64,000 nucleotides of DNA from Shewanella schlegeliana. GTDB taxonomy: Bacteria; Pseudomonadota; Gammaproteobacteria; Enterobacterales; Shewanellaceae. Where the stretch lies: assembly GCF_016765635.1 (NCBI RefSeq), contig NZ_JAESVD010000012.1, forward strand, positions 62,001 through 126,000, given 5' to 3'. Below, piece after piece: positions 43,501-51,755 of this stretch; the first letter of the stretch is position 1; each line of letters starts with the position of its first letter. Both the position numbers and the translations under genes were made by a program. The notes below the pieces were generated by a model. The model saw nothing but the letters and a program-made list of their open reading frames with translations. It was not told where the DNA came from and searched no databases.

Positions 43501-43559
43501 ACAGTGGCAGCTGCGACAGAGGCAACGCCCGCTCGGGTTAAAAATTTACGTCTATCCAT
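40524..43559 (-). CDS. ttrA: Tetrathionate/selenate reductase-like molybdoenzyme, catalytic subunit
   Basis: 1011-residue periplasmic molybdopterin oxidoreductase. Tat signal RRKFLT at residues 3-8; [4Fe-4S] ligands C69, C72, C76 and C132 (CFSCYNIC ... TCAKG). GGDLFGEGHVEGLR, GTSNLGTKHAYCG and EYGLFMGTSPGSSG align with Salmonella TtrA as I remember it; C249-region AYCG probably supplies the Mo ligand. TtrA-like enzymes reduce tetrathionate, and close relatives (SrrA) reduce selenate, so the substrate is open. A Cys after the Tat helix (TVGCGEK) could be lipidated. Second gene of a pair 9 bp after the ferredoxin gene; no ttrC membrane subunit nearby. Confidence 0.82.
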   Translation of the reverse strand: MDRRKFLTRAGVASVAAATVGCGEKSQPIHPTRSQDVGCFGHPIPAECQQDANGDWQLTPGVRTAYSRCFSCYNICGLRVRIDEKNDKVLKVGGNPYCENNSGSPLPIETSVKQSYIALAGENGLTNRATTCAKGASCADSVDDERRVTQVLKRDGKRGEGRWVTISYEQALQEILQGGDLFGEGHVEGLRSLRQLDKPVKPGFPEFGSAANHLFATYCAEDTLRGSFYARFMQQSWGTSNLGTKHAYCGAAQATGYSLGMAAGFEEWLNDVDWENVEYGLFMGTSPGSSGVSLNRVGRGLADSRVDRTFNYVCVDPLLRTTVAADTNATWLAVKPGQDAAFSFGVIRTMLEEGWFNKAHLEGASEKAAKAAGELNYTNAGHLVIVDPKHPDYRRFAKAKDFGLGGDEAIIVKAGGNTLVAAESGDKAELFVSQTVKDKSGRKVKLASSLYLLREEAKRTSMQEYAAKSGISIEDMRQVAKDLGQYGRKACVAGNGGTNSSDGFVMGWIWATLNTLVGSHDAKGGAIYGNGPIGGMEGRYDLANIDNGVSLDGVVNACRDGAYESSTEYKQKVAKGQNPYPASTPWHEVLPAMNAAEQWTSHANNDPYQAKVLFNWRNNFLYSAASISQEVVASIADPKRLPLVIGIDCHMNETNRYADYFIPDRSMLEEYAADRMWGSYMLGVAAAAPLVTPRTVKNAAGQHVCMEQLLVDIALDMQLPGFGKGVIAHEDGSKADLLCFEDWHAKYLANVASQCEKLPTVTDEDRQWAGLDYAMKPLTPRLTATEANEVEALLSRGGYYVASERYDGDFVKGAEPKCLQLYHEAVAQLRHAYSGEHYPGTITYHEHRFWNGDSWESHWPASEYPLLFSSYKATVRSNYAVAYKRIAEISPTNFVYMHEETAKQQGLTDGDKVKLITANGKPATGLLQTDFGVAPGAVCVSHGFGHSQGFGGDDRIINGEKLAGLKARAGGVAINQMIPSDPTRKQTASMLNDYWTGANCRHGIPIRVEKA

Positions 43560-43568
43560 TATCTGCTC

Positions 43569-44264
43569 CTAGCGTTGCCATTCGAGGAAGTTAAGTGACA
43601 AGATCTGTTTATCTTTAGGGTGTTCCGGTAAACCGATATAGAAGATATTTGGCTTAGTGCCCGCGTCAGCCAACATGGCGTACGCCTTGTTGTCTCGCAC
43701 TAACTGCGACACCTTGCTGTTAGGATCATTAAGGTCGCCAAAATTGCGCGCCTCACCAATGCAAGTTTCCACACAAGCGGGCAATAACCCTGCTGATACG
43801 CGATGAATACAAAAGTTACATTTCTCTGGAGGTGAGTTGAGGGTCTCATCTTTACGTCTAGCTCCGTACGGACAGGCATCGACACAAAGTTGACAATGAA
43901 TACACTCATCATGATTAATCACCACAATGCCATCTTCTTTGCGTTTATAGGTCGCTTCAACAGGGCAAACATACACGCAAGCTGGGTTATCACACTGATT
44001 ACACTGGTTTGGTACGGCCAATGTAGATAAACCTGTTTGCGTTTCAATCGCAGCCTGATTGACTCGGGTACGACAACGGCCCGCATCAGTTTGGTTCTCC
44101 ATAGCACAGGAGACGGTGCAAGATAGACACCCAGTGCAACGGCGAACATCAAACACCATAGCCAATCGTTTACCAGGAGTTTTTGCTTGAAGTTGAGCGC
44201 TAGGGATCAATGTTAACATTGCACCACCAGCAGCCATTTTTAATATGGAGCGTCTATCTAACAT
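43569..44264 (-). CDS. ttrB: Four-cluster ferredoxin subunit TtrB-like
   Basis: 231-residue periplasmic iron-sulfur protein: Tat-like signal (DRRSILKMAAGG), then four [4Fe-4S] motifs, CTGCLSCTVSC, CNQCDNPACVYVCP, CIHCQLCVDACP and CNFC ... CVETC. Electron-transfer partner of the catalytic subunit encoded next. ATG 44264 lies 7 bases after AAGGA; an ATG at 44270 is too close. It is divergent from the LysR gene across 530 bp. Confidence 0.85.
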   Translation of the reverse strand: MLDRRSILKMAAGGAMLTLIPSAQLQAKTPGKRLAMVFDVRRCTGCLSCTVSCAMENQTDAGRCRTRVNQAAIETQTGLSTLAVPNQCNQCDNPACVYVCPVEATYKRKEDGIVVINHDECIHCQLCVDACPYGARRKDETLNSPPEKCNFCIHRVSAGLLPACVETCIGEARNFGDLNDPNSKVSQLVRDNKAYAMLADAGTKPNIFYIGLPEHPKDKQILSLNFLEWQR

Positions 44265-44796
44265 AATCATTCCTTATTATGACTCCAGTTAATAATCAAC
44301 CGAGCCACTTATAAAACCTTTACATTTAAAATACACTCAAAAATATAAAACGATAAAGAAAGGTTTAATTAAAAAAACGAATATCAATTAAAGGTCACAA
44401 TAAAAAAATAATTTATTTTTTTATGAAATAAAATCAGAAGATAACTTTTCACCAATAAAAAACACTGCACAACATCTAAGTACCCCGAATTAAAAACAAT
44501 GCGCAAATCACACAACAATACAGAAAACAACGCAAATACAAGAAGATACTCAAAGTCATGCATTCACAAAAGTCGTACTACCGTACCACTTAATAACGAG
44601 AATCAGATTCACAACACTGTTTACAGATATATCTACAGCAAATATCACAAACTGCAATTTGCTAAAATTAAAATGTAAAACACGAGAGCCATATCAAATA
44701 TATAAAAATAAGCTTATTAAAAGTGTGACTTACAACGTTGCATATTAAAACTCACATATAGATTATATTAATAAATATATTCAGCCCGCATTTACC
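44265..44796. other. AT-rich divergent regulatory region
   Basis: 530 bp between the ttrB-like gene (-) and the LysR gene (+). Very AT-rich, especially 44390-44440, and without a reading frame of interest. Several half-sites (TTGTGACC on the minus strand near 44392; AGTGTGACTT near 44721) suggest CRP/FNR-type control but no full palindrome was found. Confidence 0.45.
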
Positions 44797-45762
44797 ATGA
44801 ACAAAATAGACCAATTAAATTACAATCAATTAAAAGTCTTTATTGCCATATATGAACATGGTCAAAGTCATCAGGCAGCAAATGAATTAGGTATGACAGC
44901 TTCTGGTGTCAGCCGTACATTAAAAATATTAAGAGACACATTTAAAGATTCACTCTTTATAAGGCGTTGTTCCGGTTTTATTGCCACAGAAAAAACTCAC
45001 CAACTTATTCCCATGGCTAAGAGTTTGGTGGAACAGTATCAGAAAATAGAGATGCAACACTCGGTGTTCACGCCAGCCGAATCGGGAGGACAGTTTGTTA
45101 TCCATGCCTACGATGAATTTGTCTATGCGGTGCAAAAAGTGGTGCGTAACGATATCTTAACGGAAGCGCCCAATCTAAGGTTCGATGTCAGAGTGCTCAC
45201 CCATGACTGCAGCACTGAACTGGCCAATGGCGATATGGACTTTATTGTCGTCTATGAGGGATTTAACGGTAAGAACCTCAACTACGAAATGTTTAGTGAA
45301 ACCGACAGCCTCTATATTTTAGCTCGACGTGATCACCCAATCCTAAGCCAAGTACCCACACTCAAAAACCTTTCCCGCTACTCCTGTTTAGAGATCGATA
45401 ACTATGACGACCTTAGTTGTCCGTTACTGGTTAATCTCTGTCGCGAGCAAAATCTATGCATGGAAGTGGAAGGGTACACCGACAGTTTAGCATCAGCCAT
45501 GCGGTTATTGAGTGAAACCGATGCCATTACTCTGAGCTGTAATCAATTCACCCGCCAGTTCGTCAACATGTTACCCGGTATCGATTACGTCAAATTACCG
45601 GAAGAGCTAGCACAGAAATGCCGAGTTCGTCGCCGCGAAAACCGCGAGATTGGCAACTATGTCCTATTTGGCAATACCAACCATTCGGCCGCGTTCAACT
45701 GGGTCAAATCAAAATTAATTTGTGGGCTAGAAAGAGAATGGCGTCTAGCCAGTGAAGACTAG
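44797..45762 (+). CDS. LysR-type transcriptional regulator
   Basis: 321-residue LTTR with N-terminal winged HTH (LNYNQLKVFIAIYEHGQSHQAANELG ... SGVSRTLKILRDTFKDSLFIRRCSGF) and a C-terminal effector domain (FVIHAYDEFVYAVQ ... RFDVRVLTHD). It sits between two molybdoenzyme units, divergent from ttrBA and 200 bp upstream of the second enzyme operon on the same strand, so it may regulate either or both. Effector unknown. Confidence 0.87.
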   Translation: MNKIDQLNYNQLKVFIAIYEHGQSHQAANELGMTASGVSRTLKILRDTFKDSLFIRRCSGFIATEKTHQLIPMAKSLVEQYQKIEMQHSVFTPAESGGQFVIHAYDEFVYAVQKVVRNDILTEAPNLRFDVRVLTHDCSTELANGDMDFIVVYEGFNGKNLNYEMFSETDSLYILARRDHPILSQVPTLKNLSRYSCLEIDNYDDLSCPLLVNLCREQNLCMEVEGYTDSLASAMRLLSETDAITLSCNQFTRQFVNMLPGIDYVKLPEELAQKCRVRRRENREIGNYVLFGNTNHSAAFNWVKSKLICGLEREWRLASED

Positions 45763-45859
45763 CTTCTTAATCCATAGGGAAAGTCGAACTCTGCGCAGAT
45801 GAGAGGCCAGAGTTTGCAGTTAGAGGAGTTCTACCTGAGTTAAACCGTGTGTAACCGAG

Positions 45860-45948
45860 TGAGTGCTTGCTACGCCTGAAGCAAGCCTCTCACTTAGCAA
45901 TATTAATGTCGTCTTTGCTACAAAAATAAATAGTGAATCAACACTATC
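45860..45948 (+). promoter_or_regulatory. Leader with two hairpins before molybdoenzyme operon
   Basis: AGTGAG-t-GCTTGC / GCAAGC-ct-CTCACT forms a 12-bp stem with a small bulge (45860-45896), and ATAGTG-aatcaa-CACTAT forms a 6-bp hairpin (45931-45948), 17 bp before ATG 45965. GATGGGG just upstream of the start is the ribosome site. Could be a terminator of the LysR gene plus a 5' regulatory leader; function unknown. Confidence 0.4.
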
Positions 45949-45964
45949 AAGATGGGGAAAACAT

Positions 45965-48178
45965 ATGAAAATTAACAGACGCACCTTCCTGCAGGGAGTT
46001 GGAGCCAGTTCTGTTGTCGGCTCTTTGTCTGGCTTAATGCCAGGAATTGCCAATGCAACAGAGCGCGGTGGTGCACCCGACAAGATGCTTAAACGTGAAG
46101 GTAAAATCGTTTATCACACTTGTCAGCGAAATTGTGCCGACCGTTGTCTGCTGAAATTTACCGTACAAAATGGCCGTATGACCTATGTCGAAGGCGCATC
46201 CGAGATGAAAAAAATGGGGACATCTCCTTGCGTTAAAGGCCATGCGTACGTGCAGTACACCTATGCCGCCGATCGTATTTTGCACCCGATGGAACGCGCA
46301 GGTGAAAAAGGCGAAGGTAAATGGCGTCGTATCAGTTGGGATGAAGCCTATGCAAAAATCTCTAGTCGTTTACAACAGATCATCAAGGAGCATGGCGCTG
46401 ACTCCATTTTGCCATACAGCTATTCTGGTCATGAAGGCGTTATCGGTAAATACGGTGGACCTAGCCGTTTCTTTAACGCAGTCGGTGCCCGTAAGCTCGA
46501 TCGTAAAGTGTGTGTTTTCGCCGCTTATGAAGGTCTTAAATCTGTTACAGGTACCTATCAGGGGCCGGATCCATACGACAATATTTACACCAACTGTTAT
46601 ATCTCTTGGGGTCAGAACGAAACTGCCACTAACGTGCACGGTATTAAGTTCATCAACCAGGCGCGCGATAACGGCGCTAAATTGCTCGTAGTTAACCCAA
46701 TGCGTACACCTATTGCGTCACAAGCTGACATCTGGTTGCAGCCTAAACCAAGTACCGATACGCACCTCGCAACGGGCATCATGAAGTATCTAGTTGAAAA
46801 TGACTTGGCCGACATGAAGTTTATCGAAGCTAATACATTAGGCTATGAAGATCTGCTCAAGCGTCTCGATGAGATGAGCTATGACGAGATCGAGCAAGTT
46901 ACAGGTGTACCAAGAGAGAAAATGTTCGAGTTTGCCAAAGTTTATGGTGAATCAGAACTTTCGGTCATTCGTTTAGGTTACGGCATGCAGCGTAACTACA
47001 ACGGCGCCCGTATGTCTCGTGCCATCGCCATGATGCACGCTGTCGCGGGCCAATACGGTAAGATTGGCAACGGTTTTATCTATGATAATACCCAAGCCGA
47101 TGACAGCTTAAACTACTCTAAAGGTCGTGCAGACCATATTCACCCTAACGGCGACACCGTTGGTCACGTGAACATGACTGAAATTGCCAAGGCGATTCAT
47201 CCCACCAACCCAACGGCTTACGGTAAACCCATCAAGCCAATTAAGGCGGTGATTAACTACAACGGCAACTTCGTCTCGGTTGCACCTGACTCAAATGCCT
47301 GCCGCCTAGGCGCAATGCGTGATGATCTATTCCTTGTGGTCCATGACTTCTTGATGACAGATACCGCAGAACTTGCCGATATCATCGTGCCATCAACCAC
47401 CCAGTTTGAGTTCCCTGATATGGGTACCGACTATAACTGCTATCACATGCAAACCTCTGAGAAAGTGATTGAACCTCTAGGAGAATCTAAAGATAACTGG
47501 ATTTTCTTTAAAGAGTTAGCAGCCCATATGGGACTGGATTACCACCCAGAGATGCGAGTCGATTACGAGCAAATTTTGCGAGACTTCCTCGATACCGATG
47601 AGCCCGCATTTAGACACAATAACATCACCTACGAGAAGATCATCGAAGACAAATTTGTCACCGTCTACGATCAACGTCCCTTCTTTGGCGATGGCAAATA
47701 CAAGACCGACAGCGGCAAAATCGAGTTCTACTCACAGATGATGAAAGATGCAGGCTACCACCCTGTTATCGACTTTGGCTTGCCTGAAGACGAGATGATT
47801 CCAGAAGAGAAGAAACTGCCGTTCCGCATGCTATCTCCAGCTATTCCTCAGCGTGCCAATAGCTCTTTTTACAACGTTAAGTACATCCGTAACTTCCCAG
47901 CATATTTGGCCAAGATCAACACCGAAGATGCTAAAGAGTTAGGTATTAAAAATAACGACAGAGTCAGGCTCAGTAACCATAGAGGTGAGGCCTTCTTTAC
48001 CGCACAGGTTTCTGGACAAGTTGGCCGCGGCACCGTTATGGCACCGAAGAACAACTGGCGCCGTATGGATCCCTACGGTAAAGCGAGCTGTACCAACAAC
48101 CTGACCACCGACAAGTTAACCGATATGGGTGGCTGCTCGGCCTACCACTCGACCAATGTCGCGCTAGAAAAAGCCTAA
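45965..48178 (+). CDS. DMSO-reductase-family molybdoenzyme, catalytic subunit, substrate unknown
   Basis: 737-residue periplasmic molybdopterin oxidoreductase. Tat signal RRTFLQ at residues 5-10; [4Fe-4S] ligands C53, C57, C61 and C89; ISWGQNETATNVHG and KLLVVNPMRTPIASQADIWLQ are molybdopterin contacts. The segment holding the usual Mo ligand reads VCVFAAYEG (C183), so Cys rather than Ser is the best candidate ligand. Size and style resemble DmsA/PhsA relatives, but paired with an FdnI-type cytochrome b instead of DmsC or NrfD types. First gene of a four-gene operon with ferredoxin, TorD chaperone and cytochrome b; a porin gene follows beyond a terminator. Substrate not predictable. Confidence 0.85.
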   Translation: MKINRRTFLQGVGASSVVGSLSGLMPGIANATERGGAPDKMLKREGKIVYHTCQRNCADRCLLKFTVQNGRMTYVEGASEMKKMGTSPCVKGHAYVQYTYAADRILHPMERAGEKGEGKWRRISWDEAYAKISSRLQQIIKEHGADSILPYSYSGHEGVIGKYGGPSRFFNAVGARKLDRKVCVFAAYEGLKSVTGTYQGPDPYDNIYTNCYISWGQNETATNVHGIKFINQARDNGAKLLVVNPMRTPIASQADIWLQPKPSTDTHLATGIMKYLVENDLADMKFIEANTLGYEDLLKRLDEMSYDEIEQVTGVPREKMFEFAKVYGESELSVIRLGYGMQRNYNGARMSRAIAMMHAVAGQYGKIGNGFIYDNTQADDSLNYSKGRADHIHPNGDTVGHVNMTEIAKAIHPTNPTAYGKPIKPIKAVINYNGNFVSVAPDSNACRLGAMRDDLFLVVHDFLMTDTAELADIIVPSTTQFEFPDMGTDYNCYHMQTSEKVIEPLGESKDNWIFFKELAAHMGLDYHPEMRVDYEQILRDFLDTDEPAFRHNNITYEKIIEDKFVTVYDQRPFFGDGKYKTDSGKIEFYSQMMKDAGYHPVIDFGLPEDEMIPEEKKLPFRMLSPAIPQRANSSFYNVKYIRNFPAYLAKINTEDAKELGIKNNDRVRLSNHRGEAFFTAQVSGQVGRGTVMAPKNNWRRMDPYGKASCTNNLTTDKLTDMGGCSAYHSTNVALEKA

Positions 48179-48185
48179 GGGGTAA

Positions 48186-48734
48186 ATGATGACTATGAAC
48201 AAAAGAGTAGGCTTTGTCTTCAGACAAGAAAACTGTGTCGGCTGTGGTGCCTGTACTGTGGCTTGCCAAATTCACAATGAACTACCAGAAAACCACAGAT
48301 TCCGTAAGGTTGACCGCTACGAAGTTAAGCGTGATGACGGCGCCATTGATGTGTGGCTATCGCATTCTTGCATGCATTGTGAAAACCCAGCCTGCCTGAT
48401 GGTTTGCCCTGCAAAGGCTTACCACGTAAGAGATGACGGCATTGTAGTGTTAGATCGCGAGAAGTGCACTGGCTGCGGCTTATGTGCCAGCGCTTGTCCT
48501 TACTCTGCAGTCAGTATTCGTGAGGACGATGGCAAGGCTGATAAGTGCAACATGTGCGTCGAGTTACTCGATCGCGGTATGCAGCCTGCGTGTGTCCACG
48601 GTTGCCCTGTGGAGTGTATCCAAGTTGGCAACATTGACGAAGTGCTGAAGAAGCCATCTGCTAGCAAAGAAGGCATTGGTTACGGCGACTGCATCACGAA
48701 ACCTAATCTGGTGATTATTAAGGAACGCGCATAA
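48186..48734 (+). CDS. DmsB-like four-cluster ferredoxin subunit
   Basis: 182-residue electron-transfer subunit with four [4Fe-4S] motifs: CVGCGACTVAC, CMHCENPACLMVCP, CTGCGLCASACP and CNMC ... CVHGCP. No signal peptide, so it is exported together with the Tat-bearing catalytic subunit. Starts 7 bp after the catalytic gene, and its TAA overlaps the chaperone ATG by one base. Confidence 0.9.
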   Translation: MMTMNKRVGFVFRQENCVGCGACTVACQIHNELPENHRFRKVDRYEVKRDDGAIDVWLSHSCMHCENPACLMVCPAKAYHVRDDGIVVLDREKCTGCGLCASACPYSAVSIREDDGKADKCNMCVELLDRGMQPACVHGCPVECIQVGNIDEVLKKPSASKEGIGYGDCITKPNLVIIKERA

Positions 48735-49324
48735 TGACAAGCCAATATGGTCCGATGGCAACGGCTTACTTTGCCTTTAAATCGATGATCTTCTTTCCAT
48801 CACAAGCTGAGGCACTTAATGGATTAATCGCTTACCTAGAATCGAGCAATCCACAAAGTCCACTACTCACTGAGGCGAAGTTGTTTGTCGAAGATCCATC
48901 CGAGTTGGAGTTTGACTTCAATCGCATGTGTATCGGTCCATATAAGCTGTTGGTTGCCCCCTATGAGGGCATATACCGCAGCGGAACCCATGTCATAAAC
49001 ACAGATGAAACTGTCGAGGTTGCCGACTTCTATCAACAGATAGGTTTAGTCATCGACGACAAATTCAATGAACCCGCCGATTTTATCGGTAACGAGTTGG
49101 AGTTTCTTTACTGTGTGCACGCCCTTGCAAGTGAGCAGAGACAAGCAAATAACCTAGAAGCTGCTAATGAACTCGACGCCATGGCGGATGAGTTTGTTAA
49201 TAAGCACCTTGGAGTGTGGATTAATCCTTTCTGTGAAGGCATTAAGCTGCACGCTAAGCAGGCTTTCTGGCGAGAATTTGCTAATGAACTGCAACTTTTT
49301 ATCACCAAGCAACTGCATGAATAG
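48734..49324 (+). CDS. TorD/DmsD-family molybdoenzyme maturation chaperone
   Basis: 196-residue all-helical cytoplasmic chaperone. EPADFIGNELEFLYCVHALAS is the TorD-family E-PxD-HxxxELEFM-like motif and HLGVWINPFCEGI the following one. It should bind the Tat signal of the catalytic subunit until molybdenum cofactor is loaded. ATG overlaps the ferredoxin stop (TAATG), so translation is coupled. Confidence 0.88.
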   Translation: MTSQYGPMATAYFAFKSMIFFPSQAEALNGLIAYLESSNPQSPLLTEAKLFVEDPSELEFDFNRMCIGPYKLLVAPYEGIYRSGTHVINTDETVEVADFYQQIGLVIDDKFNEPADFIGNELEFLYCVHALASEQRQANNLEAANELDAMADEFVNKHLGVWINPFCEGIKLHAKQAFWREFANELQLFITKQLHE

Positions 49325-49435
49325 GCTGCCTGTTAAAACAGTCTATTACACATCAGGATCAGGCTTTATTTATGACGTACCTAAACGCCAGATAAAGCCA
49401 AAAGAGGCGGCCTTAAGCCGCCAAAGGAGTTACCT

Positions 49436-50401
49436 ATGAACAGAGCAATAAAATGGCTTAGTTTTATTGTGATCAGCCTGCTTGTCTCTACTGCAGCTAT
49501 GGCAGCAGATGAGGCAAACTTACAGCCACAGCAGTGGCAACCGATTAAAATCGAAGCCATTGCTGGCGATATCCCAGAATTACGCGGTATGCCAACGGAT
49601 CCCCAGCTACTGTTACCTGAGTCCGTTCCAGAAGATGCCAACGAAGTGATATTAGGTTATTTAGTCGCAACCGATACTATCGCGTTGTTGGTCTACGCCA
49701 GCCTATTTGCGGTTATTAGCTTATTTATCATTTTCATCGTAATCAATGGTATTTCACGTCTAGATGACGGTTATTCAGGCAAGCTAATTAAGCGCTGGTC
49801 CGGTTTGAGCATCAGTGTGCACTGGCTAGGAGCCATCGCCTGTATCTTTTTAATTCTAACCGGTTTAGTACTATCGGGTGGGCGTTTATATCTCGAACCA
49901 AGCATGAATCAATCTGGCTGGGCATCACTTATAGGGCTCTCTAGCGGATTGCATGAGCTGATGGCGTTCCCATTCATCTTAGGCTACGTGTTGATGATCT
50001 TGATGTGGGCACCGAAGCAAATTCCAGCAAGCTACGATCTTAAGTGGTTTGCCGTACTCGGCGGTTACCTCAACACAGGTAAGAAACATCATCCAGATGC
50101 GGGCTTTGCCAACGCAGGTGAAAAGCTGTGGTTCTGGGTATTTGCCCTGTTTGGCGGCTTAATGGTGATATCAGGCCTCACCATGATGTTCCCTGAGACC
50201 TTCGTTGTTACCAAAAACACCGCCAATACCATGCTGCTGGTGCATATCGTCTCGACCATCATCATCACGGCGTTCTCGGTTGTGCATATCTTTATGGCGA
50301 CTGTGATGTCTGAAGGCGGCATGTCTAACATGACCTCTGGCTACTGCGATGAAAACTGGGCTAAACAGCACCACAACCTATGGTTCAAAGAGCTGAAGTA
50401 A
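49436..50401 (+). CDS. Formate-dehydrogenase-type cytochrome b556 subunit
   Basis: 321-residue membrane protein: signal peptide (STAAMAAD), a 65-residue periplasmic extension with LRGMPTDPQLLLPE, then about four to five membrane helices with the FdnI/FdhC signature: WSGLSISVHWLGAIACIFLILTGL (haem His), HELMAFPFILGYVLM (His), LVHIVSTIIITAFSVVHIFMATV (two His). It binds two haems b and reacts with the quinone pool. In this operon it replaces a DmsC/NrfD anchor, which suggests electron exchange with quinol directly through haem b. AAAGGAG precedes the ATG. Confidence 0.87.
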   Translation: MNRAIKWLSFIVISLLVSTAAMAADEANLQPQQWQPIKIEAIAGDIPELRGMPTDPQLLLPESVPEDANEVILGYLVATDTIALLVYASLFAVISLFIIFIVINGISRLDDGYSGKLIKRWSGLSISVHWLGAIACIFLILTGLVLSGGRLYLEPSMNQSGWASLIGLSSGLHELMAFPFILGYVLMILMWAPKQIPASYDLKWFAVLGGYLNTGKKHHPDAGFANAGEKLWFWVFALFGGLMVISGLTMMFPETFVVTKNTANTMLLVHIVSTIIITAFSVVHIFMATVMSEGGMSNMTSGYCDENWAKQHHNLWFKELK

Positions 50402-50426
50402 CTCAGCCCAACTAAATGCACCATCA

Positions 50427-50450
50427 CCCACCAGCACTGCTGCTGGTGGG
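50427..50450 (+). terminator. Terminator of molybdoenzyme operon
   Basis: CCCACCAGCA-ctgc-TGCTGGTGGG followed by TTCTTAT: perfect 10-bp GC-rich stem 26 bp after the cytochrome b stop. Confidence 0.85.
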
Positions 50451-50542
50451 TTCTTATACCAATAATATTTATTCGCTTTGCACCAACTCTAGCCTTTTAG
50501 AGAGGGCGACTTGTTGCAGCCGAAATATAGGGAAATATATAG

Positions 50543-51607
50543 ATGAAAACATTGAAAGCACTTCTGGCCGTTGCCGTTAGCCTATGCTGTATAAACGCTT
50601 ATGCCGACGATTCTGCCACAACAGCCGAACTTGAAGCCCGTATCGCCAAACTCGAAAACAACGCTGCAGCATCACAATTTAAAAATAGCCAAGTCAGTCT
50701 CTACGGCTCACTTCGCCCAAGCTTAAGCTACCTCGACGACAATCAAGATAAAACTTGGGATGTGCGTGATGCGCTCTCTCGTGTCGGTATTAAAGCCAGC
50801 ACCGAATTTGCCGATGGCTGGAGCGCTATCGCCCAAGGCGAATGGAGCGTCGATATCGCTAACTCTGGCAACTTCGGTAAGGCACGCCAAGCTTATGCCG
50901 CTATCGCCTCGCCCTACGGCCAAGTGGGTATCGGTAAACAGCGCCCAGCGCAGTACACCTTGGTGGCTGAATATGTAGATATCTTTGATCATGGCAATAG
51001 CCCTTTTGCTTACGATCATGAAAGCCCATTTTTCGTCGATAACTTTGTGACTTACCAACTGGTCACTGGCGATTTTACCTGGATGGCAGGAGCACAATTT
51101 AATGGTGACAGTGGTGAAGATGCTACCGATATGGTTAACGTCGGTGTGGGATACGATCTAAACCAGCTACATATTGGTCTAGGTTATGTCAGCCAAAATA
51201 CTGTCGATAACCAGCATATAGAAGGCGATGACAATACCCTTGGTGGTGTAGTGGCTTATACCTTTAGCAATGATCTATATCTAGCCGTGAGTTATCAAGA
51301 TAAGCAATACAACTATGATGCTGGCAGCATGAATAAAGACCGTAGCGGCAGCACCTTAGATACCGCACTGGCCTACCCTATCTTTGACGACTACAAGGTC
51401 AAACTCGGTTACTTTCAGTTTAAAGATGGTATCGACAATAACACTTCTGCCGACTATGACGGTTTTAACACTACGTTTGAGTGGAACCCTGTCGATAATG
51501 TGCGCGTACATTTAGAGTATCTCGATAAGAACTTCGATAATCGTGATGACGACCGCTCGGTCACTATCGGCTTTAGATACGACTTTAACCTCACTTGGCA
51601 AAGCTAA
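50543..51607 (+). CDS. General porin
   Basis: 354-residue Gram-negative porin: signal peptide to NAYAD, a short N-terminal coiled-coil (TAELEARIAKLENNAA), then 16-strand-type barrel with VSLYGSLRPSLSYLDD, DALSRVGIKASTEFADGW, GQVGIGKQRPAQYTLV. It ends RYDFNLTWQS rather than with Phe at the last residue (F at -8), common in Shewanella porins with short tails. It lies behind the operon terminator and may have its own promoter. Confidence 0.85.
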   Translation: MKTLKALLAVAVSLCCINAYADDSATTAELEARIAKLENNAAASQFKNSQVSLYGSLRPSLSYLDDNQDKTWDVRDALSRVGIKASTEFADGWSAIAQGEWSVDIANSGNFGKARQAYAAIASPYGQVGIGKQRPAQYTLVAEYVDIFDHGNSPFAYDHESPFFVDNFVTYQLVTGDFTWMAGAQFNGDSGEDATDMVNVGVGYDLNQLHIGLGYVSQNTVDNQHIEGDDNTLGGVVAYTFSNDLYLAVSYQDKQYNYDAGSMNKDRSGSTLDTALAYPIFDDYKVKLGYFQFKDGIDNNTSADYDGFNTTFEWNPVDNVRVHLEYLDKNFDNRDDDRSVTIGFRYDFNLTWQS

Positions 51608-51632
51608 GCTAACGTACAAGTAAGCGTTACAG

Positions 51633-51688
51633 CTTTGTCATAAGAGTTTTGTCGTAAAAGCTTAGTCATAAAAGTTTAGCCACAAACC
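51633..51688. repeat. Four tandem 14-bp repeats
   Basis: CTTTGTCATAAGAG, TTTTGTCGTAAAAG, CTTAGTCATAAAAG and TTTAGCCACAAACC in direct succession, just downstream of the porin stop. Degenerate; probably a slippage product with no coding role. Confidence 0.6.
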
Positions 51689-51702
51689 ATAACACTCCCT
51701 TC

Positions 51703-51728
51703 TAAGGGGCCGACCCCGGCCTCTTTTA
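51703..51728 (+). terminator. Terminator upstream of MCP gene
   Basis: AAGGGGCC-gacc-ccGGCCTCTT followed by TTATT; stem with one G-T pair, about 95 bp after the porin stop. Confidence 0.65.
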
Positions 51729-51755
51729 TTCGCGTTACAGCGTGGAGAGAAACAA

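Noticed and set aside
46242..46691. 149-codon plus-strand open frame
   Set aside because: Out-of-frame overlap inside the molybdoenzyme catalytic gene, which has full motif support.
45965..50401. Formate dehydrogenase operon
   Set aside because: Cytochrome b is of FdnI type, but the catalytic subunit is short, lacks selenocysteine and the Cys/Sec-His motif of formate dehydrogenases, and has a TorD rather than FdhE/FdhD partner.
50723..51097. 124-codon minus-strand open frame
   Set aside because: Antisense to the porin gene; no independent support.
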